DNA of 64,000 bases, taken from NCBI RefSeq assembly GCF_016597815.1, contig NZ_VCHA01000003.1:461465-525464 (forward strand), read 5' to 3'. The notes beneath the pieces were generated by a model. The model searched no databases. It was not told where the DNA came from and saw only the letters and a program-made list of their open reading frames with translations. The position numbers were made by a program, and so were the translations under genes. This document shows positions 26,045 to 36,031 of the stretch, piece by piece (the stretch's first letter is position 1; each line of letters begins with the position of its first letter). Source of the stretch: Marinobacter sp. DY40_1A1 (GTDB lineage: Bacteria > Pseudomonadota > Gammaproteobacteria > Pseudomonadales > Oleiphilaceae).

Positions 26045-28777
26045 TCAGCTTACCTTGCCACAGCACTGTTTGAATTTCTTGCCGGATCCGCATGGGCAGG
26101 GCTCGTTACGGCCCACTTTACGCTCCTGGCGCACAAAGGTTTCTGGCGCACCCTGATCTTCATCCCTTCGCTCGCCTTCGCCCTGCGCTGTCGCACTGGA
26201 TTCATCGTGACGCAGGCGTGCCCGTGCCAGCTCCTGCTCAAGTTCTTCCTTGCGGCGACGCTCAACCTCTTCCATTTCTTCCCGGCTCTGAACCCGAACA
26301 TGACACAGCACACGGGTTACATCGCGCTTCATGGTTTCCAGCATGGTTTCAAACAGATTAAACGCTTCGCGCTTGTATTCCTGCTTGGGGTTCTTCTGAG
26401 CATAGCCACGCAAGTGGATGCCGCGCCGCAGGTGATCCATGTTGGAAAGATGTTCTTTCCACAAGGTATCCAGGACCTGCAGGAACACCTGCTTTTCAAA
26501 CCTGCGCATGGACTCTGCGCCAGCAATCTCTTCCTTCGCCCGGTATGCTGCAACGATTTCGTCCAGAATTTTCTGGCGCAGGTTGTCTTCGTATAGTTTC
26601 TTGTCCTCTTCCAGCCATGCCTGAACAGGCAAGTCGATAGACATTTCAGACTGTAACTGCGCTTCCAGCCCGGCCACATCCCACTGCTCTGGCATGCTCT
26701 GGGGCGGAATATGCTCGCTGACCAGCGAATCAACAACATCCGCACGGATGGTATCAACCATTTCGGAGACATCCTCTGAGGACATCACTTCGTTACGCTG
26801 ATCGTAAATAACCGTACGCTGATCGTTCGCTACATCGTCATACTCAAGCAGCGTTTTACGCATATCGAAGTTACGACCCTCGACCTTGCGTTGGGATTTC
26901 TCAATGGCGTTGGTAACCATTCGATGCTCAATGGCCTCGCCTTTCTTCATTCCCATAGCCTGCATCAGGCTTTTGACCCGATCCGGCGCAAAGATACGCA
27001 TCAGGTTATCTTCCAGAGACAGGAAGAAACGGGAAGAACCCGGGTCACCCTGACGCCCGGCACGGCCGCGTAACTGGTTGTCTATACGGCGGGATTCGTG
27101 GCGCTCGGTGCCCACAATGTGCAGACCACCCGCTTCCAGAACCTGATTGTGGCGCTCTGTCCACTCAGCCTTGAGGCGAGCAACCTCTTCTTCAGTGGGA
27201 TTATCCAGGGCAGCAACCTCGTGCTCCCAGTTACCACCCAGTACAATATCCGTGCCCCGTCCAGCCATGTTGGTAGCGATGGTCACAGCACCCGGCCGCC
27301 CTGCCTGGGCGATGATCTGCGCCTCTGACTCATGCTGCTTGGCGTTAAGGATCTTGTGCTCAATGCGCGCCTTTTTCAGCAGCATGGAGAGTAATTCAGA
27401 GGCTTCGATGGAAGCGGTACCAACCAGGATTGGCCGTCCCTCCGCTGTCACATCTTTGATTTCATCAATGATGGCGTGGAATTTTTCATCCTGGGTGAGA
27501 TAAACAAGGTCGTTGTAATCAATTCTCTGAATCGGCTTGTTGGGCGGTATCACCACCACGTCAAGACCGTAAATCTGGCGGAATTCAAAGGCTTCGGTAT
27601 CTGCAGTACCCGTCATGCCGCCGAGTTTTTCATACAACCGGAAATAGTTCTGGAATGTTGTTGAAGCCAGCGTCTGGCTTTCGGCCTGAATTTTCAGACC
27701 TTCTTTAGCCTCTATCGCCTGATGCAGCCCTTCACTCCAGCGACGACCGGGCATAGTGCGCCCTGTATGCTCGTCAACAATAACAACCTGGCCACCCTGA
27801 ACAATGTAATCTACATCCTTCTGGAACAAGTGATGGGCACGAAGCGCTGAGTGCACGTGGTGCAGCAAGCTCAGGTTGGCCGCTGAGTAGAGGCTCTCAC
27901 CTTCTTCCAGTAGCTGGCGACCCAGCAGAAGTTCTTCAACCCGCTCGTGGCCCCCTTCAGTCAATTCAACCTGGCGCGATTTCTCGTCGATGGTGAAATC
28001 GCCGGAGGATTCCCCCTCTTCACTGACCTCCCCTTTCTCAAGGCTGGGGATCAGCTCGTTGATAGCCAGGTATGCTTTGGAACTATCCTCCGCAGCGCCA
28101 GAGATGATCAGCGGCGTCCGGGCTTCGTCAATAAGGATGGAGTCAACTTCGTCGACAATCGCGTAGTAAAGGCCACGTTGCACTTTGTCATCTGTGCTAA
28201 AGGCCATATTGTCACGGAGGTAATCAAAACCGAATTCGTTGTTGGTACCGTAGGTGATATCTGCCTGATAGGCGGCGCGTTTCTCTTCGGGAGGCTGGCC
28301 AGCGACAACTACTCCAACCTGCAAACCGAGAAAGCGATAGAGTTTACCCATCCATTCAGCATCACGACTGGCAAGGTAGTCGTTTACAGTTACTACGTGT
28401 ACGCCTTTGCCAGGTAAGGCATTCAAATAAACAGCAGCAGTGGCGACCAGGGTTTTACCCTCACCGGTCTTCATCTCAGCAATCCTGCCTTCATGCAGGG
28501 TAATACCACCGATCAGCTGCACATCGTAGTGGCGCATGCCCATAACCCGGCGCCCAGCTTCACGTACAGTAGCAAAAGCCTCAGGCAGTAATGCATCGAG
28601 ACTCTCTCCCTCGTCCAGCCGACGACGGAACTCGGCAGTCTTGCCCTGCAACTCGGAGTCCGTAAGATTGCCAAACTGCTCTTCAAGCTCATTAACACCC
28701 AAGGCCAGCTTGCGCATTCTCTTGATTTCTCTGGCATTTTTACTGCCGAACATCTTGGTTGCAAACTTTGAGAACAT
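26045..28777 (-). CDS. secA: Preprotein translocase ATPase SecA
   Basis: ATPase motor that drives unfolded preproteins through SecYEG. 910 residues, close to E. coli SecA (901). Walker A is in MKTGEGKT, Walker B in [19 protein letters not shown], then the preprotein cross-linking domain, second nucleotide-binding fold with [10 protein letters not shown] and [19 protein letters not shown], helical scaffold and wing domains, an acidic/charged linker and the C-terminal zinc site [14 protein letters not shown] that binds SecB. No secM-like gene lies upstream; the upstream neighbour is an M23 peptidase gene, which SecM occupies in enterobacteria. Confidence 0.98.
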   Translation of the reverse strand: MFSKFATKMFGSKNAREIKRMRKLALGVNELEEQFGNLTDSELQGKTAEFRRRLDEGESLDALLPEAFATVREAGRRVMGMRHYDVQLIGGITLHEGRIAEMKTGEGKTLVATAAVYLNALPGKGVHVVTVNDYLASRDAEWMGKLYRFLGLQVGVVVAGQPPEEKRAAYQADITYGTNNEFGFDYLRDNMAFSTDDKVQRGLYYAIVDEVDSILIDEARTPLIISGAAEDSSKAYLAINELIPSLEKGEVSEEGESSGDFTIDEKSRQVELTEGGHERVEELLLGRQLLEEGESLYSAANLSLLHHVHSALRAHHLFQKDVDYIVQGGQVVIVDEHTGRTMPGRRWSEGLHQAIEAKEGLKIQAESQTLASTTFQNYFRLYEKLGGMTGTADTEAFEFRQIYGLDVVVIPPNKPIQRIDYNDLVYLTQDEKFHAIIDEIKDVTAEGRPILVGTASIEASELLSMLLKKARIEHKILNAKQHESEAQIIAQAGRPGAVTIATNMAGRGTDIVLGGNWEHEVAALDNPTEEEVARLKAEWTERHNQVLEAGGLHIVGTERHESRRIDNQLRGRAGRQGDPGSSRFFLSLEDNLMRIFAPDRVKSLMQAMGMKKGEAIEHRMVTNAIEKSQRKVEGRNFDMRKTLLEYDDVANDQRTVIYDQRNEVMSSEDVSEMVDTIRADVVDSLVSEHIPPQSMPEQWDVAGLEAQLQSEMSIDLPVQAWLEEDKKLYEDNLRQKILDEIVAAYRAKEEIAGAESMRRFEKQVFLQVLDTLWKEHLSNMDHLRRGIHLRGYAQKNPKQEYKREAFNLFETMLETMKRDVTRVLCHVRVQSREEMEEVERRRKEELEQELARARLRHDESSATAQGEGERRDEDQGAPETFVRQERKVGRNEPCPCGSGKKFKQCCGKVS

Positions 28778-28814
28778 AGACCACTGCTTCTTTGATTAAA
28801 CGGAGGAAGCCGGC

Positions 28815-28842
28815 ATTCTAACCTTATTTTGCGGGAGTACAA
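28815..28842 (-). promoter_or_regulatory. Possible secA promoter
   Basis: On the minus strand TTGTAC (28842-28837), 16 bases, then TAGAAT (28820-28815), about 38 bases before the secA ATG. The -35 is a half match. A perfect ATAGCCG-N8-CGGCTAT inverted repeat (28857-28878) lies just upstream; it has no T tract, so it may be an operator or a leader hairpin of transcripts from the M23 gene. Confidence 0.4.
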
Positions 28843-28956
28843 AAGGCAGGGCTCACATAGCCGAAGTTATGCGGCTATCCTGTGCCAAATACCGGGAGCT
28901 AAAGAACCTGATGAGGCTGGCGGGGGCTAAGCGAACGTCAGGCGACACCTGAGCAA

Positions 28957-29910
28957 TTAACGACTGGCTCTTTTCATGTAGGTTTCGGGGTTTTCTGTTT
29001 TACCGTTACGAATCACCTCGAAATGCACGTGGGGACCCGTTGAGCGACCAGTGCTTCCCATCAGCGCAAGCACCTGCCCCTTCTGAACCACGTCACCCAC
29101 TTTTACCTTGATTGTCTTGCTGTGGGCGTAGCGGGTAACCAAGCCATCACCGTGGTCAACTTCAACCAGGTTGCCGTAGCCATGGCGTTCCGAGGCATAG
29201 GTCACTACACCACCAGCGACAGAAATAATATCGCTGCCATCCTTTCCGGCCAGATCAACCCCGGCGTGCCAGGTACGCTTGCCAGTAAACGGGTCTGAAC
29301 GGTAGCCATAACGCGACGACAACCAACCCCAAGTGATAGGGCGGCCTTCCAGATACAATTCATCCTCCAGCTTCTGGCGGGAGGAAACTTGATCAAGGAG
29401 GCGCAACTGTTGTTCGCGGTCGAGCATTTTGCGCTCCAGTTCATCAATCATCCGGGTTAAATCGGGTGCTGAGAACGAATCTGCAGGATGCGAGTCTTCC
29501 GGGCCACCAACCGCTGCTGGCTGATTAAAGTCAAATTCATCGCTGGCAACCAGTCCAGACTCCACGAAGCGCTGTCCCAAGGCATCAAGGCGCAACAAAC
29601 GACCCTGAATCTCACCAAGGCGCAGGGTCAGAGCATCTACCTGGTCCTGAACATTCTGCTGTAAACCGGCAAGTTCAACTTTTTGCTCCCCCAGTTTGCT
29701 CCGCCAATGCGCAACAAGCTCGGAGTCAGTCGGCTCACGCGCTTCAGCCTTACTTTCCGCCACGCTATATCCCGCCCAGCCTGCAGCTGTTATCAGCGCA
29801 ACACAAACAAGTGCCATAGCCACAACAACCGTGCTATTCAGCGCCAGTACGCGGGACTTGCCGTGACTCTTGCCAACAAGAATGATATTCATAGTGTTTT
29901 CTGATTTCAT
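28957..29910 (-). CDS. M23 family metallopeptidase, membrane anchored
   Basis: 317 residues from ATG 29910; ATG 29892 is an alternative. One membrane helix (about residues 25-48) is followed by a periplasmic coiled-coil region (about 60-170) and a C-terminal LytM/M23 domain. Zinc ligands are present: HAGVD and GPHVHFEV, with the GYGNLVEVDHGDGLVTRYAH core between them, so it may be an active cross-link endopeptidase. It sits between secA and divergent dciA, the same place as in pseudomonads. A role in wall remodelling fits the adjacent division cluster. Confidence 0.88.
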   Translation of the reverse strand: MKSENTMNIILVGKSHGKSRVLALNSTVVVAMALVCVALITAAGWAGYSVAESKAEAREPTDSELVAHWRSKLGEQKVELAGLQQNVQDQVDALTLRLGEIQGRLLRLDALGQRFVESGLVASDEFDFNQPAAVGGPEDSHPADSFSAPDLTRMIDELERKMLDREQQLRLLDQVSSRQKLEDELYLEGRPITWGWLSSRYGYRSDPFTGKRTWHAGVDLAGKDGSDIISVAGGVVTYASERHGYGNLVEVDHGDGLVTRYAHSKTIKVKVGDVVQKGQVLALMGSTGRSTGPHVHFEVIRNGKTENPETYMKRASR

Positions 29911-30122
29911 CAATGAACCGCAACCATCTCCTGTAGTGTTGCGGCCCCGAATAATCCGAGTGGGTTTGCCATCCTTAGCAACAACTACGTACTGATATAT
30001 CGCAGCGCCCGGTAGACATACTGATTTACAACAAGGTAAAACAAGAGTAACACCGGTGCTACGCACAAAGCGTGCCGAAGTGTAACCAATCGTTATCGTG
30101 GTCGTCGAGAAGAAAACGCCTT

Positions 30123-30569
30123 ATGAAACGAAAAAATGAGCAAAAAATGACCTTCGACAACCTGGGCAGAACGCCGGTCCTGCGCGATCTGGTCGCAAAA
30201 GCCAACACTCACCGCAAGGCAGAAGAGGAGGTTATTGCCTCTTTACCGCCAACACTGGCGCCCGGCACCCGATTTGTCTGCTGCCTGGAAGGAGAACTAA
30301 CCCTCTCTACCGAAAGCGCCGGAAAGGCCAGCCAGATTCGTTTCCGCCAGCACGAGATCATGGAAAAACTACGGGAGAACGAACTGTTCCGGTTCGTGTG
30401 GAAACTCAAAGTAAAGGTAGTACCACCAAGGTTTAACGAAAAACCACCGGCGAAAAAACTGACGCTTAGTAAAGAAAATGCCCAGCTCCTCAAAGAGGAA
30501 GCCGGGCACACGAAGGATAAAAAACTACGCGAGGTTCTCGAAAAACTCGCAAGCCACGTACGGGATTAA
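30123..30569 (+). CDS. dciA: DciA family (DUF721) helicase-loading protein
   Basis: 148 residues from ATG 30123 (GAGAAG upstream); Met at 30147 is an alternative. The DUF721 domain covers about 15-105 with a basic KH-like N-terminal half: TPVLRDLVAKANTHRKAEEEVIASLPP, a GELTLSTESAGKASQIRFRQHE strand-helix section and FRFVWKLKVKVVP. DciA helps load the replicative helicase DnaB in bacteria that lack DnaC. The C-terminal 45 residues are Lys-rich and probably disordered. It is the only plus-strand gene between 26 and 49 kb, divergent from the M23 gene and tail-to-tail with lpxC (11 bp). Confidence 0.85.
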   Translation: MKRKNEQKMTFDNLGRTPVLRDLVAKANTHRKAEEEVIASLPPTLAPGTRFVCCLEGELTLSTESAGKASQIRFRQHEIMEKLRENELFRFVWKLKVKVVPPRFNEKPPAKKLTLSKENAQLLKEEAGHTKDKKLREVLEKLASHVRD

Positions 30570-30580
30570 GGCATCCAGCC

Positions 30581-31498
30581 TTAAGCCGGCACCGCCAGCA
30601 CAGGTTTCATATAGGAGATAGGTGCGGTCTCTTCGTTATCGAAGGTTACCACTTCCCATGCATCCTCTTCCGCCCTGAGCTTGCGCAGCAGCTTATTATT
30701 CAGATCGTGACCGGACTTGATGCCACGGAATTCACCAATCAGGCTATTGCCTAACAGGTAAAGATCACCGATTGCGTCCAGTACTTTGTGCTTGACGAAC
30801 TCATCCTCATAACGAAGGCCGTCTTCGTTCAGGATTTTGTAGTCGTCTACCACAATGGCGTTATCTACACTGCCACCTAGCGCCAGATTCATCGCTCGAA
30901 GCTTTTCAATGTCACGCATGAACCCGAAAGTTCTTGCGCGGCTGACTTCCTTCACGAAAGACGTGCTTGAAAAGTCTACCGTCGCGGTCTGGGCACGGCC
31001 CTTGAACACCGGATGATCAAAGTCGATGCCGAAGCTCACCTTGAAGCCCTCAAACGGCAGGAAGGTAGCCTTCTTGTCGCCTTCTTCAACAGTGACTTCC
31101 CGCTTGATGCGAATGAATCGCTTGGCCGCTTCCTGCTCGGCAATGCCGGCAGACTGCAGCAGAAAGACGAATGGGCCGGCAGAACCGTCCATGATCGGCA
31201 CTTCTGCAGCGCTCAGTTCCACATAGCAGTTATCGATACCGAGACCAGCCATGGCTGACAACAAATGCTCAATTGTCGCCACACGGACACCGTCTTTTAC
31301 CAGCGTCGTGGACAGCATGGTCTCACCCACATTTTCAGCGCAGGCCAGAATCTCGACCACTGGGTCCAGATCGGTGCGGCGGAAAATGATTCCCGAGTCT
31401 ATCGGCGCAGGCTTCAGGGTAAGGTAAACCTTTTCCCCTGAGTGCAGCCCGACACCGGTAGCACGGATCGTGTTTTTAAGTGTCCGTTGTCTGATCAT
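30581..31498 (-). CDS. lpxC: UDP-3-O-acyl-N-acetylglucosamine deacetylase LpxC
   Basis: Zinc deacetylase and committed step of lipid A synthesis. 305 residues like E. coli. [20 protein letters not shown] is the standard start; the first zinc His is in [16 protein letters not shown], and [17 protein letters not shown] gives the second zinc-ligand block; [13 protein letters not shown] carries the late catalytic His. It follows ftsZ after 207 bp, as usual for the downstream end of the dcw cluster, and can have its own promoter in that gap. In E. coli LpxC level is set by FtsH proteolysis; whether its C-terminal tail here serves that is unknown. Confidence 0.97.
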   Translation of the reverse strand: MIRQRTLKNTIRATGVGLHSGEKVYLTLKPAPIDSGIIFRRTDLDPVVEILACAENVGETMLSTTLVKDGVRVATIEHLLSAMAGLGIDNCYVELSAAEVPIMDGSAGPFVFLLQSAGIAEQEAAKRFIRIKREVTVEEGDKKATFLPFEGFKVSFGIDFDHPVFKGRAQTATVDFSSTSFVKEVSRARTFGFMRDIEKLRAMNLALGGSVDNAIVVDDYKILNEDGLRYEDEFVKHKVLDAIGDLYLLGNSLIGEFRGIKSGHDLNNKLLRKLRAEEDAWEVVTFDNEETAPISYMKPVLAVPA

Positions 31499-31705
31499 CG
31501 GTTCGTTATTCCGTAAAAATTGGCGATATTCTAAACAAAACTGTGTGTCGAGAATACCAAAAAATACGACTGATTGCCATTTGCGCGGCTCAAAATTGCT
31601 TAAATTTTAAACAACATGACCGCAACAGCCAGCGTATCGTTATCCGGGCTCGTGATTGATGATTACAACAATCACTCCAGACCGGATGTCATTTGCAACA
31701 GATTA

Positions 31706-32863
31706 TCAGTCAGCCTGTCTGCGAAGGAATGCGGGAATATCGAGATAGTCGACACCCTGCTCTTCACTTTCTTTGCTCTGATCAATCGCCACATTACCGT
31801 GAGATACCGCACGGCGACGCAGGATTGCTGGGCGATCCAGCTGTTTGTAATCTGTTTTGCCGTCCAGGGAGCGGGTGTTATCCACCACCTTGGTAGGCTT
31901 TTCACGGTCTCCGCCCAGGCCTGTGGCAACCACGGTCACCTTCAGCTCGTCGGTCATCTCCGGATCGATAACGGTACCTACAACAACGGTAGCGGAATCG
32001 GATGCAAACTCACGCACAATGTCGCCAACCTCGGAGAATTCGCCCAGGTTCAGATCCATACCGGCAGTAATGTTGACCAGAATACCCTTGGCACCCTGCA
32101 AGTTGACGTCTTCCAGCAGCGGGCTGCGGATGGCCGCTTCGGCAGCTTCCCGCGCACGGTTCTCACCGGTGGCGGTTGCCGTACCCATCATTGCCATGCC
32201 CATCTCGGACATGACTGTCTTAACGTCCGCAAAGTCAACGTTGATCATACCGTTGCGGGTAATCAGATCAGCAATACCCTGAACCGCCCCAAGCAGAACG
32301 TCGTTCGCAGCAGCGAATGCGTCCAGCAGGCTGGTCTTTTTACCCAGGACCGCCAGCAGCTTTTCGTTAGGGATGGTAATCAGCGAGTCAACGCATTCTT
32401 CCAGCTCTCTGAGCCCTTCTACGGCCAAGCTCATGCGCTTGCCGCCTTCAAAGTTGAACGGCTTGGTTACCACGGCAACGGTCAGAATGCCCATTTCCCG
32501 CGCAACTTCTGCAACCACAGGTGCAGCACCGGTACCCGTGCCACCACCCATTCCTGCGGTGATGAACACCATGTCCGCGCCTTTGATGGCTTCGGCGATA
32601 CGGTCGCGATCTTCCAGAGCAGACTGCCGCCCGATTTCAGGATTCGCGCCTGCGCCCAGACCTTTCGTGATGTTACCGCCCAACTGAATGATCTGGCGTG
32701 CATCCATACCAGCCAATGCCTGGGCATCTGTGTTGGCGCAGATAAAATCTACACCCTCAATGTCACTGTTCAGCATGTGCCGTACGGCGTTACCGCCACC
32801 ACCGCCCACACCGATTACCTTAATGACAGCGTTTTGTTGGACATTATCGACTAGTTCAAACAT
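31706..32863 (-). CDS. ftsZ: Cell division GTPase FtsZ
   Basis: Tubulin-like GTPase that forms the division ring. 385 residues. GTP-binding T4 loop [10 protein letters not shown] and T7 region [11 protein letters not shown] (catalytic Asp) are intact. The globular core ends near 315, followed by a short linker and the C-terminal peptide [14 protein letters not shown], which binds FtsA and ZipA. Separated from ftsA by 97 bp, which leaves room for an extra ftsZ promoter. Last division gene of the cluster before lpxC. Confidence 0.98.
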   Translation of the reverse strand: MFELVDNVQQNAVIKVIGVGGGGGNAVRHMLNSDIEGVDFICANTDAQALAGMDARQIIQLGGNITKGLGAGANPEIGRQSALEDRDRIAEAIKGADMVFITAGMGGGTGTGAAPVVAEVAREMGILTVAVVTKPFNFEGGKRMSLAVEGLRELEECVDSLITIPNEKLLAVLGKKTSLLDAFAAANDVLLGAVQGIADLITRNGMINVDFADVKTVMSEMGMAMMGTATATGENRAREAAEAAIRSPLLEDVNLQGAKGILVNITAGMDLNLGEFSEVGDIVREFASDSATVVVGTVIDPEMTDELKVTVVATGLGGDREKPTKVVDNTRSLDGKTDYKQLDRPAILRRRAVSHGNVAIDQSKESEEQGVDYLDIPAFLRRQAD

Positions 32864-32960
32864 TCCCCTTCCCCTTCGTGCTGTTTTCAGCCTTGTTCCA
32901 GGCTGTTAATTCGAGATTGTATTTTTCGAGATACCTTCGTTTACTGCCTTCCCGGAACCG

Positions 32961-34196
32961 TCAGAAATGACCGGTAAACCAGGCTTTCATGCGCTCAAAC
33001 AGCGAGGGTGCGTCTTCACCCTTGAGCACCGGTACCCGGCCAAGATCCATCTGCCGGAAACCATGAATCAATAACCCCACGCCGGTGGCGTAGATAGGGT
33101 TATTAACAACTTCTGTCATGCCGGACACTGCGTGCGGACACGCCAAGCGTACCGGCATATGGAAAATTTCTTCAGCAAGCTCCACCACGCCTTCCATGGT
33201 GGAGGAGCCGCCTGTAATCACGATTCCCGCCGGAATCATGTCTTCAAATCCTGAACGGCGCAGCTCTGATTGCACGAGGGTAAACAGCTCCTCGTAACGG
33301 GGCTCTACCACTTCTGCCAAGGCTTGCCGTGAGAGATCCCTCGGTGCCCGGTCGCCAACGCTGGGCACCTTGATGGTTTCATCTGCGCCAGCCAGCTGAG
33401 TCAAGGCACAGGCATACTTGATCTTGATTTCTTCTGCGTTCTGCGTGGGCGTACGCAGAGCCATGGCTATGTCGTTTGTAACTTGATCACCAGCAATGGG
33501 AATAACAGCGGTGTGGCGAATGGCCCCGCCGGTGAACACGGCAATATCCGTGGTGCCGCCACCCATATCCACTACACAGACACCCAGTTCTTTTTCGTCA
33601 TCTGTGAGAATTGCGTGGCTCGACGCCAGCTGCTCCAGAATGATGTCGTCGGCTTCTAGACCACAGCGGCGAATGCACTTTTCAATATTCTGGGCTGCGT
33701 TGACGGCACAGGTAACCAGGTGCACCTTCGCCTCCAGACGCACACCGGACATACCCATTGGCTCTTTGATGCCCTCCTGGTTATCAATCACAAATTCCTG
33801 CGGCAAAATGTGCAGGATCTTCTGATCAGCAGGAATGGCGACGGCCTGTGCAGCGTCTATAACCCGGTCGATGTCAGCCTGAGTCACTTCCCGGTCACGA
33901 ATAGCGACGATGCCGTGGGAGTTGAGGCTCTTGATATGACTGCCTGCAATCCCTGCATACACAGAATGAATGCGACAACCGGCCATCAGCTCGGCTTCCT
34001 CAACCGCTCGCTGGATTGCCTGAACCGTGGTTTCGATATTAACCACCACACCCCGCTTCAGACCCCGGGAAGGATGGGAACCAATACCCACCACCTCAAT
34101 GGTTCCGTCCATCTTGCGTTTGCCGACAATAGCAACCACTTTCGAGGTTCCAATATCGAGGCCGACAATCATGTTTTCCGTTTCAACCGATGACAT
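32961..34196 (-). CDS. ftsA: Cell division protein FtsA
   Basis: Actin-like ATPase that tethers FtsZ to the membrane. 411 residues from ATG 34196, which has GGTGG at six bases; an upstream TTG in frame is less likely. IVGLDIGTSKVVAIVG is the phosphate-1 loop, followed by the 1C subdomain (about 85-165), CVVDMGGGTTDIAVF (phosphate 2), GIVITGGSSTMEGV (adenosine) and a C-terminal amphipathic helix with LFERMKAWFTGHF as membrane anchor. Follows ftsQ after 36 bp. Confidence 0.97.
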   Translation of the reverse strand: MSSVETENMIVGLDIGTSKVVAIVGKRKMDGTIEVVGIGSHPSRGLKRGVVVNIETTVQAIQRAVEEAELMAGCRIHSVYAGIAGSHIKSLNSHGIVAIRDREVTQADIDRVIDAAQAVAIPADQKILHILPQEFVIDNQEGIKEPMGMSGVRLEAKVHLVTCAVNAAQNIEKCIRRCGLEADDIILEQLASSHAILTDDEKELGVCVVDMGGGTTDIAVFTGGAIRHTAVIPIAGDQVTNDIAMALRTPTQNAEEIKIKYACALTQLAGADETIKVPSVGDRAPRDLSRQALAEVVEPRYEELFTLVQSELRRSGFEDMIPAGIVITGGSSTMEGVVELAEEIFHMPVRLACPHAVSGMTEVVNNPIYATGVGLLIHGFRQMDLGRVPVLKGEDAPSLFERMKAWFTGHF

Positions 34197-34232
34197 GCGT
34201 TCCACCAAACCGTAGGTCTGAATTTACTGTTT

Positions 34233-35072
34233 CTATGTTTTCGGGCCGGAAGCAGCCTGCGCCTGCTTCCATTGAACCGCCACACCATTGGTGTAACGGG
34301 CATCTACCCGGCTAACTTCATCCGACCGCGATATCAGCCGGTTTTCGTACACTGTGATAAAGCGCTCAAAGCGCTTCGCGACCTGATCCCGGCCGAGTAC
34401 CACTTCAATTCCATTTGAGAGACTGAGCGTCCAGGCACCCCGCCGTTCAAGTGAAAGCCCTGCGAATCCCAGGCCGTGCCCGACCAACTTGTCACTCATG
34501 GTGCGCGCCATGTCGATCACATCACGCACCCGCTCATCGGGGCCCGCAAGCTGTGGCAACCTTCCCGCAACTTCCGGGTTTGGCGGCATGAACAGCTCAC
34601 CAGTGCGGCTAACCAGGCGGCCGTCCGTCCAGTAAGCCAGCGGCCTTTTCTCCCGGATGTTAATTTCCAGTCGATCCGGCCATACGCGTCGCACCGCTAC
34701 GGTTTCAACCCAGGGGCGCCTTTCAAGATCTGCCTTGATGTCCGAAAGATCCGTCGAAAAGTAGCTCTTACCGATCCAGTTGCCGGCCTGACGTTCAATG
34801 GCAACGCGGCTATCGCCGACAAAATCGCCATTCACATCAATAGCCAGAATTTGTTGATCCATGGCCCCCAGCACTTTGCCCGTTGCCCAAGGCACAAGGC
34901 CCGCCGCTAGCAGAATCGCAATGCCCATACCGGCCTGAAGCCAGGGCACCGCAGCCAGAATTGCTTTTAACACTCCAAACCGGTCCTTCTCGGGGCCGAG
35001 GGTTGTTGCTCCCCGGCGCCGGGGAGGGTCGGACGGTATCGCCCGGCTCCGGATTAGCAGTGTGTCAAGCAT
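34233..35072 (-). CDS. ftsQ: Cell division protein FtsQ
   Basis: Bitopic divisome protein that joins FtsB and FtsL. 279 residues: basic cytoplasmic tail (1-35), one membrane helix (about 38-62), then POTRA domain (about 68-140, with DLSDIKADLERRPWVETVAVRRVWPDRL as its core) and FtsQ beta domain. GGAGGGA lies upstream of the ATG, which overlaps the end of ddlB by eight bases. Confidence 0.95.
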   Translation of the reverse strand: MLDTLLIRSRAIPSDPPRRRGATTLGPEKDRFGVLKAILAAVPWLQAGMGIAILLAAGLVPWATGKVLGAMDQQILAIDVNGDFVGDSRVAIERQAGNWIGKSYFSTDLSDIKADLERRPWVETVAVRRVWPDRLEINIREKRPLAYWTDGRLVSRTGELFMPPNPEVAGRLPQLAGPDERVRDVIDMARTMSDKLVGHGLGFAGLSLERRGAWTLSLSNGIEVVLGRDQVAKRFERFITVYENRLISRSDEVSRVDARYTNGVAVQWKQAQAASGPKT

Positions 35073-36030
35073 CGGCTCCCTCCAACGTGTCGTGCAAAAT
35101 CCTCACAACCAGTTCTTCAAAACTGATGCCAGCAGCTTTTGCCGCCATTGGCACCAGGCTGTGATCAGTCATGCCCGGAACTGTGTTGACTTCCAGAAGC
35201 CAGAATTCACCCTCTGCATCCTGCATGATGTCTACACGGCCCCAAGTGCGGCAGCCCACGACCCGGAATGCCTCCAGCGCAAGATTCTGCAACTTCGCTT
35301 CATCCTGAGGCGACAGACCGCAGGGAATCCGATAACGGGTGTCGTCCGCCAGATATTTCGCGTCATAGTCGTAGAACACGTGATCGGTGCTCAAGCCGAT
35401 GGCCGGCAGAGCCTTGTCCTGCAATAAGCTGACCGTAAACTCAGGGCCTTCAACCCACTCTTCTACCAACACTTGGGTATCCAGTGCGGCGGCAGCCTCG
35501 TAGGCTTCTACCAGCTCTGCAGCAGTATTCACTTTGCGGATTCCAATGCTGGAACCTTCCCTTGACGGCTTAACACTCAAAGGCATGCGCAACGCTTGAA
35601 CAATCTGTTCGGCGTCACTGGCTGCCGTCATGGTTCTGAACTTCGGTGTTGGCAAACCACAGCCAGCAAACACGTACTTGGTTCGCAATTTATCCATCGC
35701 CAGAGCGGAAGCCATTACCTCACTGCCGGTATAAGGAATTCCCGCCTGAGCAAGAATGGCTTGCAGGGTTCCGTCTTCTCCGCCACGGCCATGCAGGGCA
35801 ATGAAGACCCGGTCAAAGTCCGGATTTTCTGCAGTCTTCAGAAGACACCCCTGAACATCCATTGCAAAGGCATCTACGCCCGCAGAAATCAGAGCTGCGA
35901 GAACCGCCTTGCCACTTTTGAGGGAGACATCCCGCTCAGCCGAGTCCCCGCCCATAAAAACAGCGACGCGCCCAAGCGCCTTAACCACCTCTGGATCGGC
36001 CTGATACGCCGGTATTCCGGGATGCTGCAT
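35065..36030 (-). CDS. ddlB: D-alanine-D-alanine ligase Ddl
   Basis: ATP-grasp ligase joining two D-alanines for the pentapeptide. 321 residues from ATG 36030, which has AGGTGA at good spacing and starts just after the murC stop; an upstream in-frame TTG lies inside murC and has poorer spacing. VAVFMGGDSAERDVSLKSG, FIALHGRGGEDGTLQ, VKPSREGSSIGI and WLLEVNTVPGMTDHSLVP are the usual blocks, with the Glu, Ser and Arg/Asn of the active site present. Coupled to murC and overlapping ftsQ by eight bases. Confidence 0.96.
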   Translation of the reverse strand: MQHPGIPAYQADPEVVKALGRVAVFMGGDSAERDVSLKSGKAVLAALISAGVDAFAMDVQGCLLKTAENPDFDRVFIALHGRGGEDGTLQAILAQAGIPYTGSEVMASALAMDKLRTKYVFAGCGLPTPKFRTMTAASDAEQIVQALRMPLSVKPSREGSSIGIRKVNTAAELVEAYEAAAALDTQVLVEEWVEGPEFTVSLLQDKALPAIGLSTDHVFYDYDAKYLADDTRYRIPCGLSPQDEAKLQNLALEAFRVVGCRTWGRVDIMQDAEGEFWLLEVNTVPGMTDHSLVPMAAKAAGISFEELVVRILHDTLEGADA

Positions 36031-36031
36031 A

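Noticed and set aside
31616..32854. 412-residue plus-strand frame opposite ftsZ
   Set aside because: It mirrors the codon bias of ftsZ on the other strand and its product has no family features.
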